From Linnemannia schmuckeri (taxonomy: Eukaryota; Mortierellomycota; Mortierellomycetes; Mortierellales; Mortierellaceae), in the NCBI GenBank assembly GCA_029449235.1, contig JANATG010000018.1, positions 1,178,001 through 1,242,000 of the forward strand: DNA of 64,000 nucleotides. Direction: 5' to 3'. A program made the position numbers and the translations under genes. The notes under the pieces were generated by a model that worked only from the letters and a program-made list of their open reading frames with translations, had not been told where the DNA came from and made no database searches. This document shows positions 43,794 through 55,298 of this stretch, piece after piece (within the stretch, counting starts at the first letter, position 1; every line of letters begins with the position of its first letter).

Positions 43794-45483
43794 ATGCTGC
43801 AGCATGTCTACCCTGCATGGCATAAACCAGCCCAAAAGGGCTTCTTTCTCATAGCCGTCCTCCTCTGCATAGCCCTTCCCGTCGTCTACGGTTCTGCTCG
43901 TCGACCACGAAAGATCTCTGGCAGAACTTTGGGTGTCGTTCTTGGTACTTACTTTGGGTTCTGGGCTTTATTCTCTGTAAGGATAATGAGCAATTGATGC
44001 GCACATCATCAACACAGACACACAGCTTACTTTCCCAGGATCATATTTGAGGCTCTGTTGTGTCTTTGTCTATTTCATCGCAACATGCCAATGCTTTCTG
44101 TACAGATGCATCACCTACTCTTCTGATATAACATTTTTCATTCCTCTTCTTTCTTCCTCTCTCCCTTGCAACCAGCTAGTAGTGCGGTTCTTGGTACCAT
44201 CTCCAAAGATGGAGACAACCCTCCCTACATACACACCATCGCCAATTCCAGTCCCCGTCTTCCTGCATTCACCAAGTCGATCCAATGCCGTCCCTTATTC
44301 CCCAGCCATTCGGCTCCACCCTGCAGGATCTGCAGTCGGACCTGCTTCAACACCAGGATTATCAGGACCGGGATCTGCACCTAGAGTAATTGTCACGGCA
44401 CCGGGAGGAGCGGGAGGAACAGCGTGGAGGTCAGCCCGCTTTGTGGATGATGGGGATGATACCACTGGCAACATGGATAATAATTCCTCTCGCTATTCAC
44501 TGTCAACATCAACAACTGGTCACACGTCGCACCAGTCTAACAATGTCACCTTCCAAACGCGATCCAGGGGTTATACTATCGACTCTGCTCACTCGGCAGA
44601 GTTCCCGACTTTTGCGGCATACCGTCAATCCCAACACGGCAACTTTGAAGCACTCGCGCAGAGATTCAAAAGAGCGTTTGTCATTTCACAGCAGACTAAT
44701 GAGCAACAGCAACAACAACAGATGGCTATGATGCAAAGCCCTGCTTCCAATGAACTGTCGCCAAGCATGAGTACGGATCCTCCTAGTTATTATCAAAGCA
44801 TTGGAGGCCAAACAGTATCTTCACCCACAGCCATCTCTCTCACAGCAACCGCGGCTATTTTGGGAACCACGGGAACAGGAGCAGGAGTGCAAACAAGATC
44901 CCGCTCAACATCAGCCGCAAACATGTTCAGCGACATTGCTGGCAGATTGCGTTCGGGTTCATTATTCTCTCGCTCTAGCACCACCAACAATATCACTGGT
45001 ATTTTACCAGTAGCCAGCGCTGCAACCGTTCCAGATCACTACCCACACATCTCGAGTAGCGCCAACAGTGAAGTCGTCCACCCTAGTTTACACTCGTCTT
45101 CTTATTCTGCGCCTTATTCTTCATATCCTTCTTCGTCCGTCACCCATATCCCATCGACGATGACGATGACGGAGAATTCTGCGACGACGGCTATTAACAC
45201 GGAGATTATGCCTACATTGCAACTCTTGGCATCACAGTCGCCTTTATCTCAGACTGGACATGATCGGACACCGTCCTCGATTATACCTTCACAGACACCG
45301 CAGGATCGACAACACTCTCCTCTAGTATACGACAGCAATAATAACGAGGATGGGAATGAAGGCGGCTTAGTTGAAGGTGTGTTCGCGGCATCATCACCAC
45401 AGTTCCAATTGCATTTGGTCTCAACAGAGAAGCATTCTGAGAAACCAAGTGAACCTACTTCGCCCAACTCGCATCACAGATAA
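43794..45483 (+). CDS. two-TM protein with long disordered tail and a PY motif
   Basis: Two exons, 43794-43976 and 44176-45483 (intron 199 nt, phase 0), 496 residues. The first 75 residues hold two hydrophobic segments (about 17-34, FFLIAVLLCIALPVVYG, and 46-70, across the splice junction) joined by a basic loop (SARRPRKISGR). The remaining ~420 residues are disordered and Ser/Thr/Pro-rich, with a Gln run and no recognised domain. A PPSY sequence near residue 265 (STDPPSYYQS) is a match to the PPxY motif bound by WW domains of Rsp5/NEDD4 ubiquitin ligases. A basic loop between the TMs suggests both termini face away from it. No family recognised. A short related sequence occurs at 56819-56953. 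Confidence 0.7.
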
Positions 45484-45786
45484 TACCTATCATACCATAG
45501 ACAAAATTAAAAAAATCGAAGAGAAAAGACTGATGCAAAAATAATTAGTGGTTTTTGTCGTTCCCCCCCCCCTCCTTTCTCGTTCTACCGAGTATGTAGT
45601 TCATACCCTGAGCGAAAACCAGAAAGAAACGAAAAAGAACAATGCAAAATGAGGCACAAGTCCTCCATAAGTGTTTTTTTTTTTTTCTTCTTTGTTTATT
45701 GTTTGTTTTGTGAAGAATAAAAACAATCCTCAATGCTGTTTGTGCGTTGATGTTTTTTGCCGAGCTCCTTTACTTTTTTTTTTTTT
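45484..45786. other. convergent intergenic region
   Basis: 303 bp between the two-TM gene (plus) and the FG nucleoporin (minus). C-run at 45563-45573 and T-tracts at 45674-45686 and 45774-45788. No gene seen. Confidence 0.5.
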
Positions 45787-48700
45787 TTAGTGTTGTGGAC
45801 CAAGGACCGGGCTCGACAAAGGTGAGATCTCGCCCTCGTCCGTGTCCACACTTCCTGCTTTATACGTCAACACCGGCGACATCTCCAAATCAGAGATATT
45901 GCCGCCACCGCTCGACTGAGACTTGTCGGTAGGTGTTGTTGCCATTGACGATCCTGCACCGAATCCAGAGAAGCTTCCAAATCCACCTCCACCGCCAAAC
46001 TTGATCGTTGTCGTTGTGGTGCTCGTCGATCCAAACGTAAAGTCAAACTCAGGAGACTTGGGTGCCGGCCGGCTAAAGACAGACGTGGTCGACGACGACG
46101 AACCAGCCTGTCCAAAGGGGTTGCCACTCGGCGCAAAGTTGAACATACCGCCGAGTTTTGATGCCGCCTGGGCAGCCTTTGCCTTGTCGTCATCGTCCTC
46201 CTGAATATCTTCAGAATCACCCCCATCGCCGTCTTCATCGCCATAGTCATCCTCCTCTCCATCATAGCTATCCTCCTGAGAATACTCGTCGCCCTCACCT
46301 TCATAGCTGCCAGTGCCCTCCTGCTGGTCGTCTTCATCTTCGTTGTATTGGACCTCATCTCCTGAATACTTTTCCTCCTGACCTTCATTATCACCATTAT
46401 CATCACCATCACCATCGCCATCCTCCTCGTCGCTCAACAGAATCACTTCCGGCTCCTCCTCATCCTTCTTCTTCAGCCCCATAGACGTGATGGCTGCAAA
46501 GGGATTGATCGATGCCGATTCAGTCGAGCTGCCAAACTTGGCAGGGGCAAAAGTAGAGGCTGCAGCGGCAGTGGCACCACCAAAGGCGCCAGCAGCCACA
46601 AATCCTGGGGTGACGCCAAAGTTGAAGGTGGGAGCTGTGGCGGGTTTTGAAGCTGTGCTGGTGGAAGAAAACGATGAAAAGCTGTTGGATGAGAATGTAG
46701 AGGTTGTCGTCGCTGCAGTCTTGTCTGCTGTTGGTGACTTGGGAGCGCCAAATGAGGAGGCCAAAACTGCGCCAAAGGGCGAGGTGGTTGACTTGGAACC
46801 AGTGGGCGACTTGGGAACACCAAATGAGAATCCAGAACCAGAAGCAGTGGCAAATGGAGACGTCGTCGTTTTTTCTGCGCTTGGTGACTTTGAAACGCCG
46901 AATGAGATGCCAGACGGCGTACCGAATGGCGATGCTGTTGACTTTTCAGCAGTAGGCGACTTCGGAACGCCGAATGAAAATCCAGAGGCGGCAGCAGCAA
47001 AGGGCGACAAGGTAGTCTTCTTGTCAGCGGTAGGCGACTTGGGACCACCAAAACTAAAATCAGAGGTAGAAGCGGCACCAAATGGCGAAGTTGTCGACTT
47101 TCCTGCGCTGGATGATTTGGCATCGCCGAACGAAAAACTGGGAGCAGCACCAAAAGGTGACGCTGTAGACTTGGTGGTGGTTGTCGTGGTGGTATCCTTT
47201 AAAGAGCTTGATCCCAACGCAAAGGGTGAGACCGTCGCCACAGAACCCGAGGATGCTGGCAAGGCTACTGAGACGCCAAAGTTGAGTGGTGATTTTGAAA
47301 TCTCCTTGGAATCAGAGGCTGGGGTTGAAAATGAAAATCCAGAGGCAGAAGATGGTGCTGGGACTGAAGTGGAAGCAGGAACGGGTGTGATCGCTGCAGG
47401 CTTGGCAAATATGCTTCCCGATAATGCTTCTTCCGAGATTGATCCAGAAGCGCCAGGCGTTTCAAATACCAATGGAGAGGTGGTCGTAGTATTGGCGTCT
47501 GATTTTCCAAATGAGAAAGGAGCAGGCTTTGGAGCCTCCGATGTGCTCTCCTTGGCAGCCGAGGGGAGACCAAAATTGAAGGGGCTGGCGGCAGCAGGGG
47601 TTGCAGAGAGGGCGGTCTTTTCTACGGCTGCAGTTTTGGCGGTGTCATCGATAGTCTTTTCAACGCTCTTCTCCGTAGCATCTTCGTCAGCCTGCGAGCC
47701 CTTGCCGACAATATCCAAAAGCTTCTGGGCGATCGATGATACCTTGGGCGCATCTGTAACCTTGGCATCCTTGGTGACAGCGTTAGCTGTGGCAGCCGCG
47801 GCGACGGCTGTAAGGGCTGGCTGTGCGATCAAGGAAGCAGACGCGGTGACGGGCTTGCTGGCAGAAGATTTCTTATGCTGCAGGGGCTCATCTTCCTCAT
47901 CGTCGTCAGAAAACATGCCAGACGTAGTGATGGTACGTTTGAGAGCCGAGGCGCCCTTAGTGATCTGTTCAGAGGCATCGTCCTTGCCGCGACCCCAGAC
48001 CTCGGCATTCTTCTCCTTCATCAACCGCCTCTCCTCAATCTTGCGCTTCTTTAGAACCTCGGGTGCCTCGGTGCCTTTCCACTCCAAGAGACGCTTCACC
48101 TTGACCTGGTTAGGCAGATCATCCCAGTCAACACCTTCGTACTTTTTGATCTCGAGGTACTCATCCAGCGGAGGTAAGGCTGGGCGGTGCGCTGTCTCCG
48201 CCTTGCCATCATGATACAGGTCGCCGATGGCTTGTCGCTTGACCTCGAATGGCGCAGCCCGTTTCAGAGCTCTGTGAGTGATATTGGCGATAGGTGCTGT
48301 AATGGGTTCTCGTGAGCTGCTCTGTTCCGGAACCAAGGCGGCATGTGTCGTAGTAGGAGAGGTATGGCCTGATGCTGAAATGAGCGCTTCCAAGGGTGAA
48401 GAAACGCCTTCTATACTTGATCGTTTTGAACTGGATGTGTATGCTATAAGAACAAGAGCATTCGAAAGGTGTCAGTATGCAATTTTGTTGTGCGACATTA
48501 AATGACCCATGTGATTCCCCGAAAGGAGTACATACGTCTGACGGCTTCCTCGATCAATCTCTGACAGTGATTTGCCTGCTCGCGTGTGAGGGCTCGTCCC
48601 TTCTGCTCCTTGAAAAAGTCTGCCAGGAACTCAACGTTACTCATTGGAAGTGCCTCCTCGATCGCAGACTTGGGCTTCACTCGTTCGGCCTTGGGGGTGA

Positions 48701-50475
48701 CGATGGGCAGGCAGTCTTCAAAGCGTTCGTTAGCAGATGGGGTGAAAGGAACAAAGGGTGGTGTGGGTGAACGGCTCAGTACCATGGGAGAGAATGCGAC
48801 TTCTTCTCCATCCCTCAAGGGGCTGGCTGAAGAAAGAGTAGCAGCGGGTGGCGAGGGATTCCGGCTTGGAGGCTCAAATGCAATAGCGACCTGTCCCCGA
48901 AGATCTTTCTCGTGTGTTTTGTCCTGCCCGTGCTTCTGCTCCTGCTCCTGAACGTCTTCCTGAGGAGGTGTCTGGGTCTCGTCCTCCATCTCAGTATCAA
49001 TAGGTCCTGTGGCGGCTGGTGACTCTGAAGCATAGTACTTGACCGTGTCTGCATTCTCCTGGTCATCTTCTTCGTCGTCAGGGTAGAACTTCACGTCCAC
49101 CTCTTCATCCAGTATGGGGTATAGCGCTTTCTCGGACTCGCCATTCTCCTCATCAGCATCATCAATAGGCTCAAACTGCTTGGTGGAGTGGAATGTCTGG
49201 TCTTCGTCGTCCTCGCGTTGGGCAAACTCCTCCTCGTTATCATCTGCGCCGGTTGTGAGTGGGTTCTCAGAGTCTGCCAAGACCTGCTCAGCCCGCTCAT
49301 CCAGTGACTCTGATTGATGCAAGAGCTCTTCCGACGCGTCAATGAGGTCCTGGGACTTTTGGATTTTATCCGCAATCCTAGCGTCAGTTTGAGTCAGCTC
49401 CTGCTCCAGCTCCTCGACATTGTCACTGGCCTTCTGCTTGGAGCCCTTCTTGCCCTTCTTCTTCCGCTTGCCGCTCTTGGGTGTTGGCTCCTGGGTTTCC
49501 TGGATTTCCTGGGTCTCCTGAGTTGGCTCTGCGCTGATCTCAGACGGCTCGGCATGAAGCGCGTTCAAGACGACGTTCTCGTGAGTTGTGGTAGTGGTGG
49601 TGATCTCCTGAGTGATGATGATTTCTTCATCCAGTCTGGAGGTCTGACTGCGCGTTGATCTCCGTGTTGCTCGGACAGGTGTAGATTGACGAGAGTCACG
49701 CTTCCTGGAGCTGCGTTTGGACTCTTTACGATCGATTCCTGCATCTGAATCCAGTCCACTGACGAGGCTCTCCTCCCTCTCCATGCGGCGTGCGGCATCG
49801 ATCAAGTCCTCAGCAACATCTGCCACGCTTCCTTCTGCAAAGCTTCCTTCCGATGTCAAGTTGCTTTCATTCTCCAGTGATGATGTGATCAACGTGATCT
49901 AATTTAATCAAAAATCGGATCATTTGGTTAATACATTTTCAAATGCTATGGCGCGGTAGTATCTCATAGAATGAAAACGCTGATGTTTTAGTACCTGGGA
50001 GTCTTCGTTACGCATTATGGCCACTGGATCCGAGTCTTCGATGATCTCTATGCTTTCGTCCTGGTCTTTAGAGATGCGCGTTCTGCGGTCGTCCTCTGGC
50101 TCAGTTGTATGAAAGTAATCTGTTGAATTAGCCTCCAAGTCCTTGTTGTCATCGAGCTGTTCCGTCTCCTTGCTCTGTTCTTGAGAAGAACTCTCAGATA
50201 TCCAAGGCATCAAGAACCGCGCAATCCGTGTTTGGAACGAAGGCTCCTCCTCCTATAGTAAAAAAAAAAAAAAAAAAAAAAAAAATCTTTTTAGTGCACT
50301 GGTCGGTAATTCGCGAAGCGAATTAGACTGCCACCATAAGAAACGAGGTTGTGTGATGTTTGAGGATGTGAAGAAGTACCTTCTTTGTGTGGGAAAGTGA
50401 CTCTCCTTCTGGGCGCGCATAGGGCGTCTTTCTCGGAGAGGAGCGCCGTTTGCTCCGTGTTTTAAGCGTGTCCAT
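45787..50475 (-). CDS. FG-repeat nucleoporin, probably nuclear basket (Nup1/Nup60/Nup153-like)
   Basis: Four exons: 50475-50380, 50252-49995, 49898-48536 and 48443-45787, 1457 residues, phases consistent. FG nucleoporins line the nuclear pore and bind transport receptors. Seen: a basic N-terminus (MDTLKTRSKRRSSPRKTPYA), then a likely amphipathic segment (PSFQTRIARFLMPWI) like the membrane-binding helix of yeast Nup1 and Nup60. A long acidic region has coiled-coil character, with a Lys block (SGKRKKKGKKGSKQK). Around residue 600-660 is a conserved-looking segment (VKRQAIGDLYHDG). The last third carries many FG, FSFG and FNFG motifs, including a tandem unit FSFGxPKSPTAxK of about 30 residues (46700-47150). 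No zinc fingers (NUP153) or Ran-binding domain (Nup2) were seen. SPT/SPS sites suit CDK phosphorylation. The exact orthologue is uncertain. Confidence 0.8.
46700..47150 (-). repeat. tandem FSFG-PKSP coding repeat
   Basis: Within the nucleoporin, about five imperfect units of ~93 bp, each encoding FSFG (or SFG) - x - PKSPT - xxK - T - SPF. They alternate FG cores with SP phosphosites. Confidence 0.75.
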
Positions 50476-50859
50476 GGCGTGGACAGTGTGCGTGCGAGTG
50501 TTTGCTAGAGCGTGTTCTGCGAGTACTGAAGGGAGTGAATGCTTGTGTGTATTCTTTCTGTAGAAGTGGGAAAAAAGAAAGGGTGGAAATGGTGAAATGC
50601 GGCACGAGACGATGCCTGCAAGTTTAAGTGTTGTAAAGAGAGAGAAGGCCTGAAAATGAAAGAAGTGGGTGAGGATGGACAAGAAAAAAAAAAAATAGGT
50701 CTAGAGCCACAAGAGAGTCGGCATGCCCAAAAGCGTGTTTTTCTTTTGACTGATCGTGTTAAGAAAGAAGCCAGCCATTATTAAGAAAAAAAAAATTGAA
50801 ACGTCAAGGAAGAAATCAAGCTCGCATATGCTTCATTCAAGTCAAATTTTTAATTCCAC
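50476..50859. promoter_or_regulatory. nucleoporin 5' flank
   Basis: 384 bp, CT-rich on the minus strand near the start. No gene seen. The decayed lyase ends at its right side. Confidence 0.4.
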
Positions 50860-51812
50860 AGGTTGTGGATGCTGGTGGTCACTTGAACCCCTTCCAGTAG
50901 ATTCACTGGTCTGGGTGTCTGATAGTTCTTATTATAGTCACCAAAGAACGACAAAAAATGACACTGATCTGATGCGCACCGCCATCTCTGTTGGCATTGT
51001 ATCCGCGTTAGAGCAGAACAAGGTTCTCGGCTCGAATCACTGCCTTATTTCAAGATACACCGCCAGATATCCATCCCGCACGCTGTTACCCTTGGAGTTG
51101 ACGCGCACAACCTGCGTTACATTGTACCACTTGCTTTGCCGAAACCTGAACCACTCACCAAGACCAATCGAGATACCATACTCGGGGTTGCACATGTTGT
51201 GCGCACCAGGGCTGATCTTGACCTTCATCTCATCCGAACACGGGTTACCCTTGAATCGATGCTAAGGCCACTGGAACTGGTCAAAGAGGAAGAGAAGGAA
51301 GAGGAAGTGTCGTTGTCCTCGAGGATCCTGAAGGCGTTGATCTGTTTCCATTATAACGTTGCCCAGTCCCAGCAAGGATACCGGGCAGCTTGCCTCCACG
51401 CACTCAGCCAAAGCCAGGTTCAAAGAGCATTTGGAACTCGAGACGGATGTAACAGCTCTCAGGAATAGAGAAGGCTTGTTTAGGCAGAGACATCGACACA
51501 AAAGAGCTGTGCTTGTCACCAGACTGGGTATAGGAGTCGGCAGAGTATAAAAATCGCAAGATAAAGTTCGATGGGGTCACGTACAATGTCGAATTATTTA
51601 TGGCGATCACCCAGGTCTTGGGTGAGATGGAGAGGGCCTTGGAGGTGAGACAGGTACGAGGGAAGGTTGTCGACTTCTCAATGATAAATAGATCCTGGCC
51701 TTACTGCGATTATAGTGAACCTACATCCTGTTGGGTCGACGGAAGATGGAGAAAATGCCAGGGCTATGATAAAGCTAGTAAAGACAGCTAGGGTGAGAGA
51801 GAAGAGACGCAT
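50860..51812 (-). pseudogene. polysaccharide lyase family 14 gene, decayed
   Basis: On the minus strand a start at 51812 gives a good signal peptide (MRLFSLTLAVFTSFIIALAF). Frames then change repeatedly while family-like sequence continues: SFVSMSLPKQAF and YIRLEFQMLFEPGFG, an in-frame TGA where the next residue is expected to be aromatic, then VRGGKLPGI (the PL14 GGKLPG block). Another frame gives NPEYGISIGLGEWFRF, SKWYNVTQVVRVN and DGYLAVYLE, and yet another FFGDYNKNYQTPRP near 50900. These match the order of conserved blocks in PL14 (glucuronan/alginate-type lyases). The CSGG and substrate-cleft segment between GGKLPG and YGISIG is scrambled or deleted. A TATA-like CTATAAAAG lies at 51911-51903. 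Secreted enzyme originally; not functional as read. Confidence 0.8.
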
Positions 51813-52391
51813 GGTATGTACGAATCAAGGGAATGAAAACGAAGAGGCGCAAGATGGATGATTATCTCTGCGTTTACGGTGACCGCAGCATCAACGGTAA
51901 CTCTTTTATAGTGGACCAAAAGACGAGAGAAGAGCCCGGTACAATCCCTTGACAAAGGACACGTCCCAAGTCGGCGTTGGTATTTTTTTTTTGCTAGGTC
52001 TGCATCCTACATACGCATGATTCAGCTCATCCCGCCTTGGGATTATGATAAGTCCTAGAAAAATCACACTGGACTATGGTCGCGTTCTGAGTGGGTTCAA
52101 TTTGAGCACTGTTCTCGTATTTGTCACTGACAACAAGAGAGAAATAACCAAGAGGGCGACCAAGGAACGAATGAGGATTGTTGGCAGCTGTACCTAAGAT
52201 GCCAGCCCGAGACCATCGTCGGGATCACAGGCAGGTTAAGTTTCTGTGAGTGAATCTACTCCTATTGTTCCTGAGCCAGGGCGATGCTCTTACAGATCAG
52301 GAGAAGCGGCAAAATGAAATGTGAGTTAGTAGACCAATCAAAGTCGAATCAGGCCTATTTTTACGCTGTGTTGAACTGTTGAACTATGCTG
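51813..52391. other. 5' flank of the decayed lyase
   Basis: Contains the TATA-like box at 51903-51911 (minus strand). No gene recognised. Ends at the foldback element. Confidence 0.4.
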
Positions 52392-52650
52392 CCTACAGTC
52401 TATTTCGCAGAATGCTCCATTTTCCATAGGAGATGTGGAGCATTCTACTGAATTGAAATATATAAGGGTGTTATTCACTCCGATGACATATCTTAAATCC
52501 TAGTAGAGTTCGTAAAGGTTACAAGGCATATGATCCGTAAATCCAAGCAGAAATAGTGCTTGAGTGAATAACACCCTTATATATTTCAATTCAGTGGAAT
52601 ACTCCACATCTCTTATGGAAAGTGGAGCATTCTGCGAAATAGACTGTAGG
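52392..52650. mobile_element. 259-bp foldback (MITE-like) element with nested hairpins
   Basis: Two 89-bp inverted arms (52392-52480 and 52562-52650), about four mismatches apart, flank an 81-bp centre. The arms start CCTACAGTCTATTTCGCAG. Each arm itself contains an inverted repeat: GAATGCTCCA (52410-52419) against TGGAGCATTC (52436-52445), and the equivalent in the right arm with one change. No coding sequence, and no clear target-site duplication is visible. Transcription would give a long double-stranded RNA hairpin. It resembles non-autonomous DNA elements. The terminal sequence does not obviously match the nearby DD34E copies. Confidence 0.85.
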
Positions 52651-53686
52651 TTAATCTCGCATTGAAGAATGAAAACGTAAGAAAGACATGAACAGGAATG
52701 AGCAGTATGAACATTAGTAACTCTCACACTCCAAGTAACGCCCCACTCTTTTTTCCTCCCTTTCTCCTTCCCTTCAATTCACTTTAAAAATGCAAGTACA
52801 AACTAACCCCACAACGTGTCCTCGATTCTCAATCTACAAAAGGCAGTTGGGGAGGAAATCGGCTCTCCTAAAGAAAAAGGGAAAGAGGACAAAAAAAAGG
52901 AGTAAGGTAAGGGAGAGGTTGAACCCTCTCTCCTCTTCTCCTTCCCTCCCTTTCGATCTCATCGGCTGAATTGGTTTACAGAGCGACAAAAAGGCTAAGA
53001 GTTGTATTTTTTATGTCTTTAAGAACATTTCGAAAGATAGCAGTATTTTCCCATGTCAGATAAGTTTAGGGAGGCGATTGCCGCAAAGATCACTCAATGA
53101 ACATATTGAGCATTGAGCACATTGGGAAAAGGAAAAAAAGGGAAAGAAAAAGAAGGGTCTATGTCAAAATGGAGTAAGGAAGAGGTAGGGTGTGCAAAAG
53201 GCGTGTAGAAAATACAATAATATGACGAAGAGAACAAAGTTGACAAGGAAACAAAGAAAAAACAAGGAGTATCTCTTTTTTACTTGTTGAAACGGTGGAA
53301 GAATGAATAGGAGAAATGGTAGTGGAGAAACAAGATGAAGGAGACTAGTCTGTTATTTATCACATCCTCTATTACTTCTCCTTTGCTCTCCGTCTCGCTT
53401 TCTCCCTTTCGCGTCAGTTAACGAACACAACCAGCTATTTGGGCTGGCTTGTCTCGCCTCTTCTTGATTTTTTTCGTCGTTTTCCCTCTCCTTTTCTCGT
53501 TTTCGATTTTTCTTCTCTTTTCAGTTTTTCTTCATTCGCTGTTTCTCTTGTCGATTGTAGCAGTGAAGCTATTTTTCACTTCCTCCTTGCTCCTTTACGT
53601 CTCCCTTCCTACAAACAACTCCAAAAGCAGCAAATACCCTCTCTATCCTTCTTTGATCTCGCGCCATCAAGTTGGGTATCGACACA
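52651..53686. promoter_or_regulatory. 5' flank of the His-rich secreted protein gene
   Basis: About 1 kb with no gene. The final 200 bp (53380-53640) are CT-rich, like other leaders here. Confidence 0.4.
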
Positions 53687-55188
53687 ATGTTGCCGTTTAG
53701 TCGTTCCCCGATCCGACTGGCCTGTATCGCCGCCCTGTTTCTCTCCGGCATTGTGACCCATGTCAGCCCGATCGTTGCTGGAGACGAAGTTATCAGTGGC
53801 ATGAACGTTCTTGTTGTCGAAAAACACGCTACCGGTCATCATCGCTATATTGTCAGCCAGAAGCATCACAGTGAGAAAAAGAACAAGCATGGCCATATCA
53901 ACGCAGTCAAGGAAAATGCCAACGAACACCTTGGTGCGATTGACCTTCACAGTCACCACCATCACGGTCGCCACCACCACCGTCACGGTCACCACCTTCG
54001 GAAGCATCACCACCATTGCAAACATGGGAAAAAGGGCCACCACGGTCACAAGAAGCACCATCATGGTAAGCACCACTAGCACTATCACCATAATCACCAC
54101 GGAAAACACCATGATAAGCACAAACACAAGCATTGCGACAAAGAAAAGATATGTGTTCGCGATGAGATTGACGCTAGCAAGCTCAGAATTGGTAAGGCAA
54201 GACTAGCCCAGTAGGAGCTGCTCCTCGCCTTTATTTTTCTTTCTGTTCTCGCTTGCTTAGTGGCTGTTTGTTCAATATCCTTGGAAGAGACAGGTTAGAA
54301 AGAACCTCTCACGACCAATTCGCCTCGCTGACCCCTGAAGTCATCTCATTCCTTTGCTTCTACTCCTATTTCTTCGTATTATGGCCCCTCAGCGGTTTTT
54401 GGTATCCTTATTTGTCAGAATAAGACGATTAGCGCCGTGTATTGTCCCACTGGAACTTTGATGCGTCCAGGAGCCGAGCTGCGCACCCTCGCGCAACTGT
54501 ACGCTGCCAACATTCCCGACGCCCTTGCTGCCATGAACAACAATATGCCCAAGCCTATCCCCTTTGTAAACAACACCTTCAGCAAGACCCTTGCCTACTA
54601 CGATGTCATCGAGATGCAACTGCCTTGCCCTTCACCTGCTTATGCTGACATCGCGGTCGCCCTCAGGCAGCTCACCTGTAGCGACCGCAAGCTTATGACG
54701 GGTACGTTCAACATATACCACTACGGCACCGAGAAGGTGATGAATCTTGAGCTCCGAAACACTGGTGGAAACGGCAACTGCTCACACAACTTTTGGGCGG
54801 ACAAGTGCACGTCTACGGGTACGTTTTGCGGTATTGATCTGTTTGGCTGTGACACGGTTGACGATGGCCTGTACAGTTGTTCGACGATTGGTCAGAAGCC
54901 TAGACTGCTCGAAATTTGCCCTCTTGGTGGCTGTGTCCCTGTTCCTTTCTCCAATGGTCCCTCCCACTGCCGCCACGGTGATTGTGAGTGTGCAGGCAGG
55001 TATGTTTTTAATCAAATACATTTTTGATGACTTTAATTCGATTAAGGTCTGTCTAGCAAATCAAATTGCATCTACTAATCAGACACCAATCAATTTATCC
55101 CTTTTGCCAATTGAATTTGCTTTACAGCACGAGTAAAAAACGCAGGAGCCATAATTGCAGCAGGGTATGTCTTGAAAAGACGAACTAG
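53687..55188 (+). CDS. secreted His-rich, Cys-rich protein of unknown function
   Basis: Proposed exons: 53687-54065, 54144-54191, 54393-54999 and 55128-55188, 364 residues. The start gives a signal peptide (MLPFSRSPIRLACIAALFLS). Residues ~85-126 are an extreme His/Lys run (HSHHHHGRHHHRHGHHLRKH), suggesting metal binding. The C-terminal ~210 residues have many Cys (GNCSHNFWADKC, GIDLFGCDTVDDGLYSC, CPLGGCVPV, CRHGDCECAG) and would be disulfide-bonded. Reading straight on from exon 1 meets TAG at 54077, yet the same frame stays His-rich beyond it (HHNHHGKHHDKHKHKH) and rejoins exon 2 in phase. I call 54066-54143 a 78-nt intron (GTAAGC...AAAG). Otherwise the TAG is a nonsense mutation and the gene is broken. 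No family recognised. Confidence 0.6.
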
Positions 55189-55298
55189 TCCATTAGAATG
55201 CTTAGCATTAAATTTTATAAAAGTGATCATTGTCTTTTGCCGTTCTCTACAGCCTTTTCTCTTCCCATCCACCATTCACTTTATTTCAACAAAACAGC

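Noticed and set aside
46487..48214. 575-codon plus-strand ORF antisense to the nucleoporin
   Set aside because: Its Ala/Glu/Asn/Gly repeats mirror the FG-repeat codons of the minus-strand gene. An open antisense frame is expected from that composition.
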